Positions 6,565-6,874 of a stretch of DNA of 6,874 nt are shown here, piece after piece. The DNA comes from a bacterium. GTDB lineage: Bacteria > Krumholzibacteriota > Krumholzibacteriia > WVZY01. Each line of letters starts with the position of its first letter. The stretch's first letter is position 1. The notes below the pieces were generated by a model. That model was given only the letters and a program-made list of their open reading frames with translations, had not been told where the DNA came from and did not search any database. Where the stretch lies: the NCBI GenBank assembly GCA_027296025.1, contig JAPUJU010000071.1, positions 1-6,874 on the forward strand. The letters are read 5' to 3'. Made by a program: the position numbers and the translations under genes.

Positions 6565-6874
6565 ATGCTGAAATCCCTTGCGCCAGATTTAACGGTGGAA
6601 AATATGACTGAGTCTCTTGCGTTCTATACCGGTGTGCTTGGTTTCGAGAAGGTCATGACACACCCACAGGATGGAGAACCAGTGTGGGCCATGGTCAAGT
6701 CCGGAGAGGTCACGATCATGCTGCATTCAAGGGAAAGCCTGCAGAAAGACGTTCCCGGATTTGACGGCGTCCGGATCGGTGCGTCGCTGACCCTGTTTAT
6801 TGAAACCGACGACGTAGAGGGTTTTTACGCCGAGATCAAAGACAAAGTCGAGATTGTGAAGGATATCGAAACGG
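6565..6874 (+). CDS. VOC (glyoxalase/bleomycin resistance) family protein, N-terminal part, cut by window end
   Basis: 103 complete codons are visible and the frame is still open at the window edge. The start is clear: AGGAGG (6555-6560) lies four bases before ATG. The opening LAPDLTVENMTESLAFYTGVLGFEKV (first strand, helix, FY..VLGF at 20-27) is the typical first beta-alpha-beta of the vicinal-oxygen-chelate fold. A strand ending in TIMLHS and a second strand-helix start (SLTLFIETDDVEGFYAEI) follow, so it is a single two-module VOC protein of perhaps 120-130 residues. Members bind a metal and act on small molecules or bind antibiotics. The substrate cannot be told from this half, and the C-terminal metal ligand is outside the window. 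I do not see the His or Gln that glyoxalase I uses on strand one, so glyoxalase I itself is unlikely. Confidence 0.85.
   Translation, partial: MLKSLAPDLTVENMTESLAFYTGVLGFEKVMTHPQDGEPVWAMVKSGEVTIMLHSRESLQKDVPGFDGVRIGASLTLFIETDDVEGFYAEIKDKVEIVKDIET

Noticed and set aside
5829..6566. 245-residue open frame on the minus strand over the TPR gene
   Set aside because: Antisense to clear TPR repeats with a signal peptide and ribosome site. The shadow protein has no fold-like pattern.
1..6874. Mobile element, CRISPR array, tRNA/rRNA or defence island
   Set aside because: No terminal inverted repeats, transposase or integrase motifs, spaced repeat arrays or RNA-gene signatures were found on either strand. 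Codon use looks even across the genes.

Overview
The window is about 58% G+C by eye (not computed) and densely coded, as in bacteria. It holds five protein genes. Two run off the ends, and one of these faces away from the other four. Nothing in it fixes the phylum. An exported TPR protein, Shine-Dalgarno sites before every start, and TTG/GTG start codons all indicate a bacterium. The carbamoyl-phosphate synthetase belongs to the lineage whose motifs resemble the animal CAD enzyme rather than Escherichia coli CarAB. As far as I recall, Bacteroidetes and some other little-studied phyla also carry that type.

Layout. Positions 1-728 (minus strand) are the N-terminal two thirds or so of a type II Na+/phosphate cotransporter of the NptA/SLC34 family. 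Positions 729-985 are a divergent control region. It has a perfect TATAAT for the transporter, a candidate carA promoter, one perfect DnaA box and a 9-bp direct repeat. Positions 986-2080 (carA) and 2070-5351 (carB) form an overlapping operon for both subunits of glutamine-dependent carbamoyl-phosphate synthetase. Positions 5352-5513 are a gap with two small hairpins and a weak promoter candidate. Positions 5514-6491 encode a secreted protein built almost wholly of tetratricopeptide repeats. Positions 6492-6564 are a short promoter/leader. From 6565 to the window end is the first part of a VOC (glyoxalase/bleomycin-resistance) family protein.

How the genes work together. CarA releases ammonia from glutamine. 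CarB uses it with bicarbonate and two ATP to make carbamoyl phosphate for pyrimidines and arginine. No other pyrimidine or arginine gene is in view, so carAB stands alone here. The transporter is divergent, and the TPR and VOC genes appear to have their own promoters. I see no mobile element, CRISPR array, tRNA, rRNA or defence-type system. This looks like a housekeeping region, and its points of interest are details: the CAD-like CPSase, a His-to-Cys change beside the CarA nucleophile, a changed allosteric pocket in CarB, and a small set of sites in the divergent control region.
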